DNA of 34,974 nucleotides from Actinomycetota bacterium (GTDB lineage Bacteria > Actinomycetota > Aquicultoria > CAJVYJ01 > JAUVQD01): positions 1 through 34,974 of the forward strand of contig JAUXSL010000124.1 of the NCBI GenBank assembly GCA_030679975.1, written 5' to 3'. Every line of letters begins with the position of its first letter. Within the stretch, counting starts at the first letter, position 1. Positions 8,940 to 16,307 of the stretch are shown in pieces. The position numbers and the translations under genes are program-made. Below the pieces are notes generated by a model. It worked only from the letters and a program-made list of their open reading frames with translations. It was not told the DNA's origin and ran no database searches.

Positions 8940-9556
8940 TGGGCCGCAGGTCGATTGTCCCCGTCACGCTGGAGCGGCTGCCCGCCCTGCCCGCCCCATG
9001 CGGTTGTTGCGGTTTTTGGGAAAATAGAGAGCCGGCCTCGCTGGATATTGATTTTGCCGCCGGCAACACAGATAAAAAAGACTGGTACGAAAACGTGCTG
9101 ACCCATTGGGGCTCGTGCGGTCGGCTTGTACTTGAGGCCGAGCAAGCGCTGGCTTATGCCCAGTATGCTCCGGCCGACTTCTTCCCCCAGCTTCAATACT
9201 ACGCGCTCGGCCCTGTCAGCCCTGACGCTATTTTCTTGTCCTGCCTTTTTGTGCCGGACCGATTTCGCGGGCGCGGCCTGGGCAAACTACTGGTCAATAC
9301 GGTGCAAAAGGATTTGATCAAGCGCGGTTACCGGGCCGTTGAAACATTTGCCCGCCGGGCGCCGGCTAAAAATCCATCCGGCTGGACGGAATTTTATCTG
9401 GCCAACGGCTGGCAGGTCATCAGAGAATCAAGCTTGATGTCCCTGCTCCGTCTTGATCTGCGAACCGTGGTGAGCTGGCAGATAAATTTGGATTCAGTTT
9501 TGGAGAGCCTGTCCATCCCGGTGCCGCGCCAGGCAAAAATGCCTGTTCCCGGCTAA
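8939..9556 (+). CDS. GNAT-family N-acetyltransferase
   Basis: This is a 205-aa protein. The acetyl-CoA-binding motif A is clear at about residues 100-118: a hydrophobic strand (IFLSCLFV), then RFRGRGLGKLLVNTV with the R/QxxGxG/A loop. The N-terminal part contains a Cys-rich PCGCCGFWE segment typical of a GNAT subgroup annotated only as acetyltransferase. The substrate is unknown. It overlaps the YtxH gene by one base and is therefore in the same operon. Confidence 0.85.
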   Translation: MGRRSIVPVTLERLPALPAPCGCCGFWENREPASLDIDFAAGNTDKKDWYENVLTHWGSCGRLVLEAEQALAYAQYAPADFFPQLQYYALGPVSPDAIFLSCLFVPDRFRGRGLGKLLVNTVQKDLIKRGYRAVETFARRAPAKNPSGWTEFYLANGWQVIRESSLMSLLRLDLRTVVSWQINLDSVLESLSIPVPRQAKMPVPG

Positions 9557-9558
9557 GA

Positions 9559-9587
9559 TTGAAAAATCCGGTGCCTTCCGGTACTTT
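9559..9587 (+). promoter_or_regulatory. Promoter for yihY
   Basis: TTGAAA (9559-9564) is separated by 17 bp from TACTTT (9582-9587). The predicted start of transcription falls within a few bases of the TTG at 9597, so the message would be nearly leaderless. Confidence 0.5.
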
Positions 9588-9596
9588 AAACTTATC

Positions 9597-10421
9597 TTGG
9601 CGAACAAATTAGGTTTTGACTTCATAGTCGACCTTTATCGTCGTTTTTCCGAAGACGCCGGTAGTTTTCTGGCGGCGACGATCTCTTATTATGCGCTCTT
9701 TTCGATATTTCCCCTGCTTTTGGTGGCTATTTCTATCGCCGGCTACGTTGTTACCTACGCGGATAAAACCGAGGTTCTCCGTTACACGAGCGGGGTTTTC
9801 CCCCAGTTCAGCAAGGAGATTGCGGCCAATATCCGCTCGATAGCGGCCAACCGTCGCTCGACCGGTCTTGTCGGCCTTGTGGTTTTGATGTGGTCGGGCG
9901 CCGCTGTTTTCGAGGCTATTGAGTTCGCGCTGAACAAGGTCTGGAAAGTGCCGGTCGGACGCCATTTTATCCTATCAAAGCTGTTATCGCTCGCCTCGGT
10001 CATCGCGGTGATCGTTTTGCTCTTGTCGACCACATTGATCTCAGTCGGGTATGAAACCTTTCAAAACTATTGGCGGGCGGTGTTCACGACGAACCCGCCG
10101 CTGGCGGCTCTGTGGCTCAGTGCCTTTTTAGGGGGACTGGTGATAACGTTTTTGGCTTTGGTCGTCATCTATTCCGTCGTGCCGAACCTGAAGCTTGGCT
10201 TGAGAGATGTCTGGCCGGGGGCCGCCTTTGCCGCCATCGCCTGGGAGGCGGCAAAGCGCCTGTTTGCTATTTATATATCCCGGGCCGCGCGATTCAATGC
10301 CGTATACGGCTCGGTCGGCGCCTTTGTCGGCCTGTTGTTCTGGCTCTACATCACCGGCGTTATCTTGGTGCTGGGGGCGGAGATTAATGCCGCGCTGGCG
10401 GGGCGAACTAAATCGCCTTGA
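9597..10421 (+). CDS. YihY/UPF0761 family inner-membrane protein
   Basis: This 274-aa protein has six hydrophobic helices. The family signature appears as FLAATISYYALFSIFPLLL near the N-terminus, and the C-terminal part has VGAFVGLLFWLYITGVILVLGAEINAAL. The family was formerly called RNase BN/BrkB by mistake; its real role is unknown and transporter-like functions are suspected. No in-frame ATG precedes the conserved region, so a TTG start is used; it has no ribosome binding site and lies just downstream of a promoter, which makes the exact start uncertain. The gene's stop overlaps the -35 box of the downstream arsR promoter. Confidence 0.88.
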   Translation: MANKLGFDFIVDLYRRFSEDAGSFLAATISYYALFSIFPLLLVAISIAGYVVTYADKTEVLRYTSGVFPQFSKEIAANIRSIAANRRSTGLVGLVVLMWSGAAVFEAIEFALNKVWKVPVGRHFILSKLLSLASVIAVIVLLLSTTLISVGYETFQNYWRAVFTTNPPLAALWLSAFLGGLVITFLALVVIYSVVPNLKLGLRDVWPGAAFAAIAWEAAKRLFAIYISRAARFNAVYGSVGAFVGLLFWLYITGVILVLGAEINAALAGRTKSP

Positions 10422-10464
10422 CAACCCATCAATAAGATAATATATATTCGTATATATGAATATA
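10418..10464 (+). promoter_or_regulatory. Strong promoter with overlapping ArsR-type operator
   Basis: A perfect TTGACA (10418-10423) and TATATA (10441-10446) are spaced by 17 bp. An inverted repeat TATATTC-N8-GAATATA (10443-10464) covers the -10 box and the start codon at 10456. Repressor binding here would block polymerase, the expected autoregulation of an ArsR gene. The ATG falls about 10 nt after the -10 box with no room for a ribosome binding site, so the mRNA is predicted to be leaderless. Confidence 0.75.
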
Positions 10465-10788
10465 CAAAATGACTTGATCTACGTTATGCATGCCAATATT
10501 TGTAAGACTTTCACGAGCCCGACCCGGATCATGATTATGGACGAGCTTCAAAACGGTGAACGCACCGTCTCCGAGCTAGAAAAGGCGCTTGACGTTCGAC
10601 AGGCAACCTTGTCGCAACACTTGGCCGTCCTAAGGGAAAAAGGGATTGTGATTGCGAATCGCCGAGGGCATAACGTTCATTACCGGATATCCAACCCTAA
10701 AATTCTTGAGGCCTGTCGCTTGATGCGCGAGGTCTTGCTGGAACAGATAGAACAAAATAGTCGACTTTTGCGGTCAAAGGAAGGGTAG
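10456..10788 (+). CDS. ArsR-family winged-helix repressor of the sulfur/redox operon
   Basis: This 110-aa protein has an ArsR/SmtB-type winged helix: RIMIMDELQNGERTVSELEKALDVRQATLSQHLAVLREKGIV, then the wing RRGHNVHYRISNPKI. The usual metal-binding CxC motif in helix 3 is absent; the only cysteines are C16 near the N-terminus and one near position 86. Two separated cysteines without CxC resemble redox or persulfide sensors such as SqrR/BigR, which fits the downstream sulfur genes, but this is inference. It is first in a tight operon with thioredoxin and DsrE and probably represses it through the operator covering its own promoter. Confidence 0.88.
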   Translation: MNIQNDLIYVMHANICKTFTSPTRIMIMDELQNGERTVSELEKALDVRQATLSQHLAVLREKGIVIANRRGHNVHYRISNPKILEACRLMREVLLEQIEQNSRLLRSKEG

Positions 10789-10791
10789 AAA

Positions 10792-11124
10792 ATGAAGGTG
10801 CACGAGATAACGGACCAAAATTTTGAAGTCGAGGTCCTTAAAGCGGAATTGCCGGTAATCGTTGATTTTTGGGCGCAGTGGTGCGCGCCATGCCTGCGCC
10901 TTGGTCCGATCATCGATGAGCTGGCGAAAGACCATAGAGATACGTTGAAGGTGACCAAGTTGAACGTCGATGAAAACCAGGAGACGCCGCGCTCCTTCGG
11001 GGTCCAAGGCATCCCCACGATCATCTTTTTTAAGAAGGGAAAGGAAGCAAAGAGAATCGTTGGCGCCAGGGAAAAAACCGAACTGGAAAAGGAGCTTGGC
11101 TTAAACGGGGCTTTGGAGGTCTGA
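10792..11124 (+). CDS. Thioredoxin
   Basis: This 110-aa thioredoxin fold carries the redox motif WCAPC (residues 30-34) after VIVDFWAQ. It also has the conserved cis-Pro region (VQGIPTIIFFKKGK), and its length is normal for the family. It reduces disulfides, or here possibly persulfide-carrying proteins, in the cytosol. It begins 3 bp after arsR and its stop overlaps the start of dsrE (TGATG), so it belongs to the sulfur/redox operon rather than acting only as a general thioredoxin. No signal peptide is seen. Confidence 0.93.
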   Translation: MKVHEITDQNFEVEVLKAELPVIVDFWAQWCAPCLRLGPIIDELAKDHRDTLKVTKLNVDENQETPRSFGVQGIPTIIFFKKGKEAKRIVGAREKTELEKELGLNGALEV

Positions 11125-11534
11125 TGGAGAGCCTGCTGATCGTCCTGAACGAATTGCCCTATAAAACGGACAAAGCCTATAACGCTTTACGAATGGCCGG
11201 CGTGGCCGCGGACAACGGCACGAAGGTTGTCGTTTTCCTAATGGGTGATTCCATATACGTCGCCCGCAAGGACCATAGCCCTCCGGAGAACTTTCCCAAT
11301 CTCGAAGAGATGGTTATCGAGTTAATGAACAAAGGTGTAAAATTCAAACTGTGCACCACTTGCGTCAACGCCCGTGGCTTTGAGCCGAAAGAGGGGGAGG
11401 TCAGTTCGTGCTTTATTGGCTCAAAGGCCGACGGCGGCCTGACGCCGGGCGATTTGATCTACGGCTCGGAGATGTCGACAATGGTCGACTTTGTAATTCT
11501 CGTCGATGTCAGCGAGAAAGTGATAAGTTTTTAG
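11124..11534 (+). CDS. DsrE-family sulfur carrier-like protein
   Basis: The 136-aa protein matches the DsrE/TusD-like fold: an alternating hydrophobic start (LLIVLNELPYKTDKAYNALRMA), then TKVVVFLMGD and a conserved Cys pair in LCTTCVNARG. The cysteine after the strand is where DsrE-type proteins bind a persulfide. It probably accepts or passes on sulfane sulfur in the cytosol. The start codon overlaps the thioredoxin stop, so the two are translationally coupled. The neighbouring flavoprotein and cytochrome support a role in handling the sulfur produced by sulfide oxidation. Confidence 0.88.
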   Translation: MESLLIVLNELPYKTDKAYNALRMAGVAADNGTKVVVFLMGDSIYVARKDHSPPENFPNLEEMVIELMNKGVKFKLCTTCVNARGFEPKEGEVSSCFIGSKADGGLTPGDLIYGSEMSTMVDFVILVDVSEKVISF

Positions 11535-11565
11535 CGTTGGCGGTCAACGCGGTTAGGAGGTTCCG

Positions 11566-11763
11566 ATGTTTTTAATGCCTATTTTTTGGCTGCTTATTTT
11601 AGTCGGCGCCATTATCGTTGTCGTCGCTGCGGCGCAAAGCGGGAGCGGGACAACCGCTCCCCAATCACCCGAAACGGCGCTCGATATCTTGAAAAAAAGA
11701 TACGCCCGCGGTGAAATCGGCGCGAAAGAGTACGAAGAGAAGAAAAGCGAGTTGATAAAATGA
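11566..11763 (+). CDS. Short membrane protein with SHOCT domain
   Basis: This 65-aa protein has one N-terminal transmembrane helix (FWLLILVGAIIVVVAAA) and a C-terminal SHOCT motif, ALDILKKRYARGEIGAKEYEEKKSEL. SHOCT is a short oligomerisation-associated domain found at the ends of many membrane proteins. AGGAGG lies 5 nt before the ATG. The gene overlaps the cytochrome c gene by four bases (ATGA), which suggests it helps assemble or anchor that protein. Its precise role is unknown. Confidence 0.88.
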   Translation: MFLMPIFWLLILVGAIIVVVAAAQSGSGTTAPQSPETALDILKKRYARGEIGAKEYEEKKSELIK

Positions 11764-12281
11764 ACAAGAATAGTTTGCTGATTACAGGCTTGGTTTTTAT
11801 CGCCGTGGGCGTGGTCGGCCTCATTGTCAGCGGCTTTTGGTACGGGTCGAACGGCTGGTCGGGTTGGGGCGGCATGATGGGCGGTCAAGGCATGATGGGC
11901 GGCGGCGCCCGCCCGAGCTCTTTCTCGTCGAACGGCGAGCGGATATATTACACGGCGACCAGTGACTCGGGCGATAATATCAGCGCTTCCATGGGCGGTA
12001 TGACAATGGCTTCGCCAATGATGAGTTGCGTTAATTGTCACGGCCAAGACGGACAGGGCGGTCGCGTATCGATGCCCATGGGGACTTTTACTGCCGCCGA
12101 CATCACCTACAAACAACTGACCCAACGGGAAAAGCCGCCTTTCACGGACGAGCTGATCAAAAGGGCGATAACTAAGGGTCTGGACCAAAAAGGCCGGCGC
12201 TTGAGCACGATGATGCCAAGATGGAAAATGAGCGACCAAGATCTGAATGACTTGGTCGAGTATTTAAAGACCTTGGATTAG
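11760..12281 (+). CDS. Membrane-anchored monoheme cytochrome c
   Basis: The 173-aa protein starts with a single transmembrane helix (residues about 6-28), followed by a Met/Gly-rich linker (GGMMGGQGMMGG) that could bind copper or simply be flexible. The heme-binding CVNCH is at 90-94, with a class I cytochrome c domain ending in MMPRWKMSDQDLNDLVEYLKTL, which supplies the distal Met and the last helix. The heme domain should face the outside of the membrane. It overlaps the SHOCT gene and lies 8 bp before the sulfide-dehydrogenase-like flavoprotein, so it is a likely electron acceptor for that enzyme. Confidence 0.9.
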   Translation: MNKNSLLITGLVFIAVGVVGLIVSGFWYGSNGWSGWGGMMGGQGMMGGGARPSSFSSNGERIYYTATSDSGDNISASMGGMTMASPMMSCVNCHGQDGQGGRVSMPMGTFTAADITYKQLTQREKPPFTDELIKRAITKGLDQKGRRLSTMMPRWKMSDQDLNDLVEYLKTLD

Positions 12282-12289
12282 GAGACCCT

Positions 12290-13459
12290 ATGACGGAAAA
12301 AACTATTTGCGTCCTGGGCGGCGGGATTGGCGGCGTCGCGGTTGCCAATCGCCTGAAATCGGCGCTCGGCGACGCCGGTCGAGTCGTGATAATCGACAAG
12401 AGCCCGGACCACGTTTTCGCCCCGTCTTTCTTGTCGGTGTTGACAGGGGATAGGCGTCCGGCCGACATAAAGCGCCCACTGGCAGGCCTGAGTCGCAAAG
12501 GCATTGAGTTCATCAATGCCGAGGTCAAGGCCATCAAGCCGGAAGAAAGCCTGATTTTAGCCGGCGACGAGCAAATCCGGTATGATTATCTTATCGTCGC
12601 TCTGGGCGCCCGCGCGAACCTCGCCGCCGTCGAAGGGTTGGCCGATGCGGCGATAAATCTTTACAGTCTTGACGGAATTCTCAAGCTGAAAGAAAGAATC
12701 GAAACATTTGGCGGCGGCGAGGTCGTCATTCTCATACCTTCGATGCCGTACAAGTGCCCGGCGGCCCCTTATGAGGCCGCCTTCATGCTGGACGCCGCCT
12801 TTCGGCGCCGGGGTCTAAGGGAGAAGGCAAACATTAGCGTTTACACTGTCGAACCTCTGCCCATGCCTACCGCCGGGCCGCAAGTCGGCCAGGCGATCAA
12901 GGGGATGCTTGCCGGGCGGAAGATAGATTTTAAGCCGCAGATGACGATTAAATCGGTGAGCGCGGGCAAGGAACTGGTCTTCGCCGACGGCACGACCAAG
13001 CGCGCCGATCTGCTGGTGACAATTCCGCCTCATAAAGCGCCGGACGTTGTTAAAGCCGCCGGCCTGACGAACGAAGCCGGATGGATACCGGTTGACCCGA
13101 AGACGCTCAAAACGAAATTTGACAATGTTTTTGCCCTCGGCGATGTGACCGCCGTCAAATTGGCCGGTCAATATAAGCCCGACAAGCCGCTGATGTTGCC
13201 AAAAGCCGGGGTCTTCGCCCACGCTGAGGCCGAAATCGTGGCGGCTAATATCGTGGCCGACATCACAGGGCGCGGGACGCGCCGCGAATTCGACGGCCAT
13301 GGCTCATGCTTCTTGGAGCTTGGCGACGGCACGGCCGGCTACTCCAAAGGCGACTTCTTTGCGCTGCCTCACCCAGAAGTCAGCATGAAGGGGCCGGCGC
13401 GCCGGTTTCGCCTCTACAAAATCCTCTTCGAGAAATGGTGGTTTTGGCGCTCGTTTTAG
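12290..13459 (+). CDS. Sulfide:quinone oxidoreductase / flavocytochrome c sulfide dehydrogenase-like flavoprotein
   Basis: This 389-aa protein is in the disulfide oxidoreductase superfamily. FAD binding is shown by VLGGGIGGVAVANRL at the N-terminus and FALGDVTAV near residue 280. Redox cysteines are at 156 (in MPYKCPAAPYEAAF) and 340 (in GSCFLELGDG), spaced as in SQR and FCSD. The third cysteine present in many SQRs (around 120-130) is missing, a feature of FCSD-type enzymes. The C-terminus ends in an aromatic amphipathic stretch (KWWFWRSF) that suits membrane attachment. It probably oxidises sulfide or polysulfide and passes electrons to quinone or to the cytochrome encoded just upstream. 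AGGAGA precedes the ATG. Confidence 0.85.
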   Translation: MTEKTICVLGGGIGGVAVANRLKSALGDAGRVVIIDKSPDHVFAPSFLSVLTGDRRPADIKRPLAGLSRKGIEFINAEVKAIKPEESLILAGDEQIRYDYLIVALGARANLAAVEGLADAAINLYSLDGILKLKERIETFGGGEVVILIPSMPYKCPAAPYEAAFMLDAAFRRRGLREKANISVYTVEPLPMPTAGPQVGQAIKGMLAGRKIDFKPQMTIKSVSAGKELVFADGTTKRADLLVTIPPHKAPDVVKAAGLTNEAGWIPVDPKTLKTKFDNVFALGDVTAVKLAGQYKPDKPLMLPKAGVFAHAEAEIVAANIVADITGRGTRREFDGHGSCFLELGDGTAGYSKGDFFALPHPEVSMKGPARRFRLYKILFEKWWFWRSF

Positions 13460-13502
13460 CCGGGACTGGCCCTTGCTTCCATTGTTGCTCTTGATTGACA
13501 AT

Positions 13503-13521
13503 TTTGAAGCAAGGCTTCAAA
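13503..13521. promoter_or_regulatory. Inverted-repeat operator candidate before the CDF exporter
   Basis: TTTGAAGC and GCTTCAAA form a perfect 8-bp inverted repeat separated by AAG, starting 3 bp after a TTGACA -35 box (13495-13500) and ending 9 bp before the ATG at 13531. The position suggests a repressor or metal sensor site controlling the exporter. No clear -10 box was identified. Confidence 0.45.
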
Positions 13522-13530
13522 GTCATTTAG

Positions 13531-14562
13531 ATGTACGATAGAGGCTCCCATAAGGTTGCCGGGCCGCGTGAACGTGGTCGTAGACACTCTGAGCATAGCC
13601 ATATCCACGGTGTTGTGGACCCGTCCCTATTTACGGCGCAACGCGGCATCCGGGCGGTTAAATGGTCATTTCTGGCGCTAATCGCCACAGCCCTTTTTCA
13701 ACTCGCTGTTGTCTTTCTTTCCGGAAGTGTGGCGCTTCTCGCCGACACCATCCATAACTTTGGGGATGCCGTGACCGCCGTTCCGTTGTGGGTCGCCTTC
13801 GCGCTCTCGCGCCGCAAACCGAGTAAGCGGTTCACATACGGCTATGGCCGCTTGGAAGACCTAGCCGGCGTAACTATCGTGCTGGTTATCTTATTAAGCG
13901 CCGTCATTGCCGGCTACCAGTCCATCAATCGGCTTTTCCATCCACAGAACGTGAGCTATATTTGGGCTGTGATCGCGGCATCGGCGATCGGCTTCGTCGG
14001 CAACGAGGCGGTGGCGGTGTTTAGGATCAAGACCGGCAAAGCCATCGGCAGCGCCGCCCTGATCGCCGATGGGTATCACGCCCGCGTCGACGGCATCACC
14101 AGTCTGGCGGTGCTTTTCGGCGCCGTCGGGGTATGGCAGGGGTATCCATTGGCCGACCCTATCGTCGGCCTTCTTATTACTGTGGCCATTTTGCGAATCG
14201 TGTGGGAGTCCGGTAAGGTTGTTTTTACGCGCTTACTCGATGGGGTGGACCCGGACATAATCGATGAGATCAAGCATGCGGTGAATCACACCCACGGCGC
14301 CAGAGGTGTCACTGAGGTCCGGGTAAGATGGTTGGGCCATGGGCTTCACGCGGAAGTAAATATTTCAGTAGACGAAAAACTCACCGTTGAAGAAGGGCAC
14401 GAGATAGCCATCGCGGTGCGCCACGAACTTTTGCATCGGTTGCGCTATCTGTCCAACGCGACAATTCATGTTGATCCCGCGAATGCCTCGGGAGAGGAAT
14501 ATCATCGTGTTGTCGAACACGAACATGATGATGTACCACCTCATTCGCATCAAGGGCTTTGA
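13531..14562 (+). CDS. Cation diffusion facilitator (CDF) family metal exporter
   Basis: This 343-aa protein has the CDF signature: a membrane core with LLADTIHNFGDA in helix 2 and LIADGYHARVDGITSL in helix 5, each carrying His/Asp residues of the transport site. A cytosolic ferredoxin-like C-terminal domain follows (EVNISVDEKLTVEEGHEIA). His-rich segments at the N-terminus (HSEHSHIHG) and C-terminus (HEHDDVPPHSHQGL) indicate Zn, Cd, Co or Ni binding. It probably exports divalent metal by proton exchange at the inner membrane. It lies 71 bp after the sulfide-oxidoreductase gene behind its own promoter-like sequence and inverted repeat, so it may be regulated separately. Which metal is unknown. 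Confidence 0.92.
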   Translation: MYDRGSHKVAGPRERGRRHSEHSHIHGVVDPSLFTAQRGIRAVKWSFLALIATALFQLAVVFLSGSVALLADTIHNFGDAVTAVPLWVAFALSRRKPSKRFTYGYGRLEDLAGVTIVLVILLSAVIAGYQSINRLFHPQNVSYIWAVIAASAIGFVGNEAVAVFRIKTGKAIGSAALIADGYHARVDGITSLAVLFGAVGVWQGYPLADPIVGLLITVAILRIVWESGKVVFTRLLDGVDPDIIDEIKHAVNHTHGARGVTEVRVRWLGHGLHAEVNISVDEKLTVEEGHEIAIAVRHELLHRLRYLSNATIHVDPANASGEEYHRVVEHEHDDVPPHSHQGL

Positions 14563-14643
14563 CACGCTCATCAAGGCGACGCCATGGAGCGCCTCTGCAA
14601 TGGAGCAAATGTCATGCCATCGCATAATTGCTACAATGGCTTT

Positions 14644-15195
14644 ATGGATTTAATCGCTATGCGTCAAGAACTGCGCCGTCTGACCATGGCCGCTGTCCAC
14701 AAAGGGCCGGTGACCTTGGCGTCCGGCAAGATCAGCGATTTTTATATCGATGGGCGCCTGGTTACGCTAAGCGCTGAGGGTCTTTATTTGACCGCCTGCT
14801 TGATGGCCGACCTCCTCAAGGATGATGACTTCGACGCCGTCGGCGGCCCGACCATGGGGGCGGACCCGCTCGTCGGGGCTCTTCTTTATCACTTTTGGTC
14901 GACTGAACAAAGACGGATCGACGGTTTTATCATCCGCAAGGAAGCCAAAGGCCATGGGATGCAAAAGATGATCGAGGGCCTCCCGCTTCCCGAGGGCGCT
15001 CGCGCCGTGCTCGTTGAAGACATTGTCACCAGCGGCGGGTCGATCATCAAAGCGGCTAAAGCTGTCGAGGAAGCCGGCGCGCACGTCGTTAAGATGCTGG
15101 CCCTGGTCGATCGCGAAGAAGGGGCGCACGAGACACTCGCGGCGGCCGGGTACGACTTCGAGGCGATATTTACCCGGAGTGAACTTATTTCCTGA
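14644..15195 (+). CDS. pyrE: Orotate phosphoribosyltransferase
   Basis: The start is placed at ATG 14644 because the OPRT N-terminus aligns from there and TACAAT (14632-14637) lies 6 nt upstream, making a leaderless message likely. The 183-aa enzyme contains GKISDFYIDGRLVTL, the VGGPTMGADPL region and the PRPP-binding motif VLVEDIVTSGGS. It converts orotate and PRPP to OMP in pyrimidine synthesis, in the cytosol. No other pyr gene is adjacent. ATG 14659 is a possible alternative start. Family identity is clear. Confidence 0.92.
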   Translation: MDLIAMRQELRRLTMAAVHKGPVTLASGKISDFYIDGRLVTLSAEGLYLTACLMADLLKDDDFDAVGGPTMGADPLVGALLYHFWSTEQRRIDGFIIRKEAKGHGMQKMIEGLPLPEGARAVLVEDIVTSGGSIIKAAKAVEEAGAHVVKMLALVDREEGAHETLAAAGYDFEAIFTRSELIS

Positions 15196-15235
15196 CTTGC
15201 CCGAAAGAAGGGTATCAGCGGAAAGCGGCCGGAAG

Positions 15236-16270
15236 ATGTTTAAACCGAATTGGCAAAACAGTAATAGGATAGTTAAGAATTTAACGGCGATCGCCGAGGC
15301 CCGCGCGATTGTATTAAGCGCGCCGCTCGTTCCCAAGTGGGAAGTGTCGCTGCGCCGGGATGCCGTCTTGAGAAGCGCCCATTCATCTACGGCGATTGAA
15401 GGCAACAGGCTGTCGCTGGAAGAAGTCAGCGCTCTGGCTGAAGGCCGGGAAATTATGGCCGCCCGCAAGGACAAGCAAGAGGTGCTAAATTACCTTGAAG
15501 CCCTCGACAAGTTGCCGCGGTTTGCCAAGAAAGATTCTTTCACGACCAAGGATTTCTTGAAGCTTCATAAGTTGGTGACCAAGGAGACACTGGACAACCC
15601 TCTCCATGAAGGGGCTTTCAGGCCGGTACAGGTGTACGTCGGCAACCGGGCCGGCGAGGTCGTTTTTATGCCGCCGCCCACCGCGGAAGTGCCCCGCTTG
15701 GTTGATGATCTCTTGGCTTGGCTCAATGCGCCTCAAATTAATGAGATAGACCCGGTCATCGGAGCCGGCATCACCCACTATGAGATAGCGCGCATCCATC
15801 CGTTTGTCGACGGCAACGGCCGCACGGCCCGCGTCATGGCCGCGCTTGTGCTTTACAAACGCGGCTTTGACGTTAAGCGCTTCTTCGCCCTCGATGATTA
15901 TTACGACCAGGACCGGCCTGCTTACTACGCCGCGCTGAAAACCGTCGATCAGAAGACACTAGACTTGACCGGCTGGCTGGAATATTTCACCGATGGTGTG
16001 GCCGTCAGCCTCAAGGCCGTGAAGGACAAGGTCGTCGGCCTAAGTAAAGACATCAAAGTGCTGAAAGAAAAGGGCCAGGTAGCCCTGACCGAGCGGCAGA
16101 TGAAGATTGTCGAGCACATCGTTCAAAACGGCCAAATCTCAAACAAAGACGTGCGCGCGATGTTCGATCTATCCGATGAGGGGGCCCGCAAAGAAATATC
16201 CAAGCTTGTGAATCTGGATGTCTTAGTGAGTGAAGGCAAAGGCCGCGCGTTCCACTACGTTTTGAATTAA
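15236..16270 (+). CDS. Fic-domain protein (AMPylase-like) with C-terminal winged helix
   Basis: ATG 15236 is chosen because Fic homology starts just after it; the ORF-track start lies within pyrE. The 344-aa protein has the Fic_N-like region with an inhibitory-helix motif SSTAIEGN (about residue 50). The catalytic loop is HPFVDGNGRTAR (H188 to about R199), matching HxFx(D/E)GNGRxxR. A C-terminal winged helix follows (ERQMKIVEHIVQNGQISNKDVRAMFDLS). Such proteins attach AMP to a target hydroxyl and are autoinhibited by the SxxxEG helix; the Glu is present here. The target is unknown. It lies 40 bp after pyrE on the same strand. Confidence 0.92.
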   Translation: MFKPNWQNSNRIVKNLTAIAEARAIVLSAPLVPKWEVSLRRDAVLRSAHSSTAIEGNRLSLEEVSALAEGREIMAARKDKQEVLNYLEALDKLPRFAKKDSFTTKDFLKLHKLVTKETLDNPLHEGAFRPVQVYVGNRAGEVVFMPPPTAEVPRLVDDLLAWLNAPQINEIDPVIGAGITHYEIARIHPFVDGNGRTARVMAALVLYKRGFDVKRFFALDDYYDQDRPAYYAALKTVDQKTLDLTGWLEYFTDGVAVSLKAVKDKVVGLSKDIKVLKEKGQVALTERQMKIVEHIVQNGQISNKDVRAMFDLSDEGARKEISKLVNLDVLVSEGKGRAFHYVLN

Positions 16271-16272
16271 AT

Positions 16273-16307
16273 GGTTGGCGATTAGGTTGGCGATTAGGTT
16301 GGCGATT
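16273..16307. repeat. Three tandem 12-bp repeats at the end of nfo
   Basis: GGTTGGCGATTA is repeated three times head to tail, the last copy differing in its final base (ATTC). The repeat spans the stop codon of the minus-strand endonuclease IV gene and the first bases after it. It probably arose by slippage and alters only the last two or three residues of the protein. Confidence 0.85.

Noticed and set aside
8561-9196. Minus-strand ORF of 211 aa over the YtxH and GNAT genes
   Set aside because: It is a shadow of two well-supported plus-strand genes and has Ser/Arg/Pro-rich low-complexity sequence without motifs.
16273-16307. CRISPR-like repeat
   Set aside because: The 12-bp units are directly adjacent without spacers, so this is a simple tandem duplication at the nfo end.
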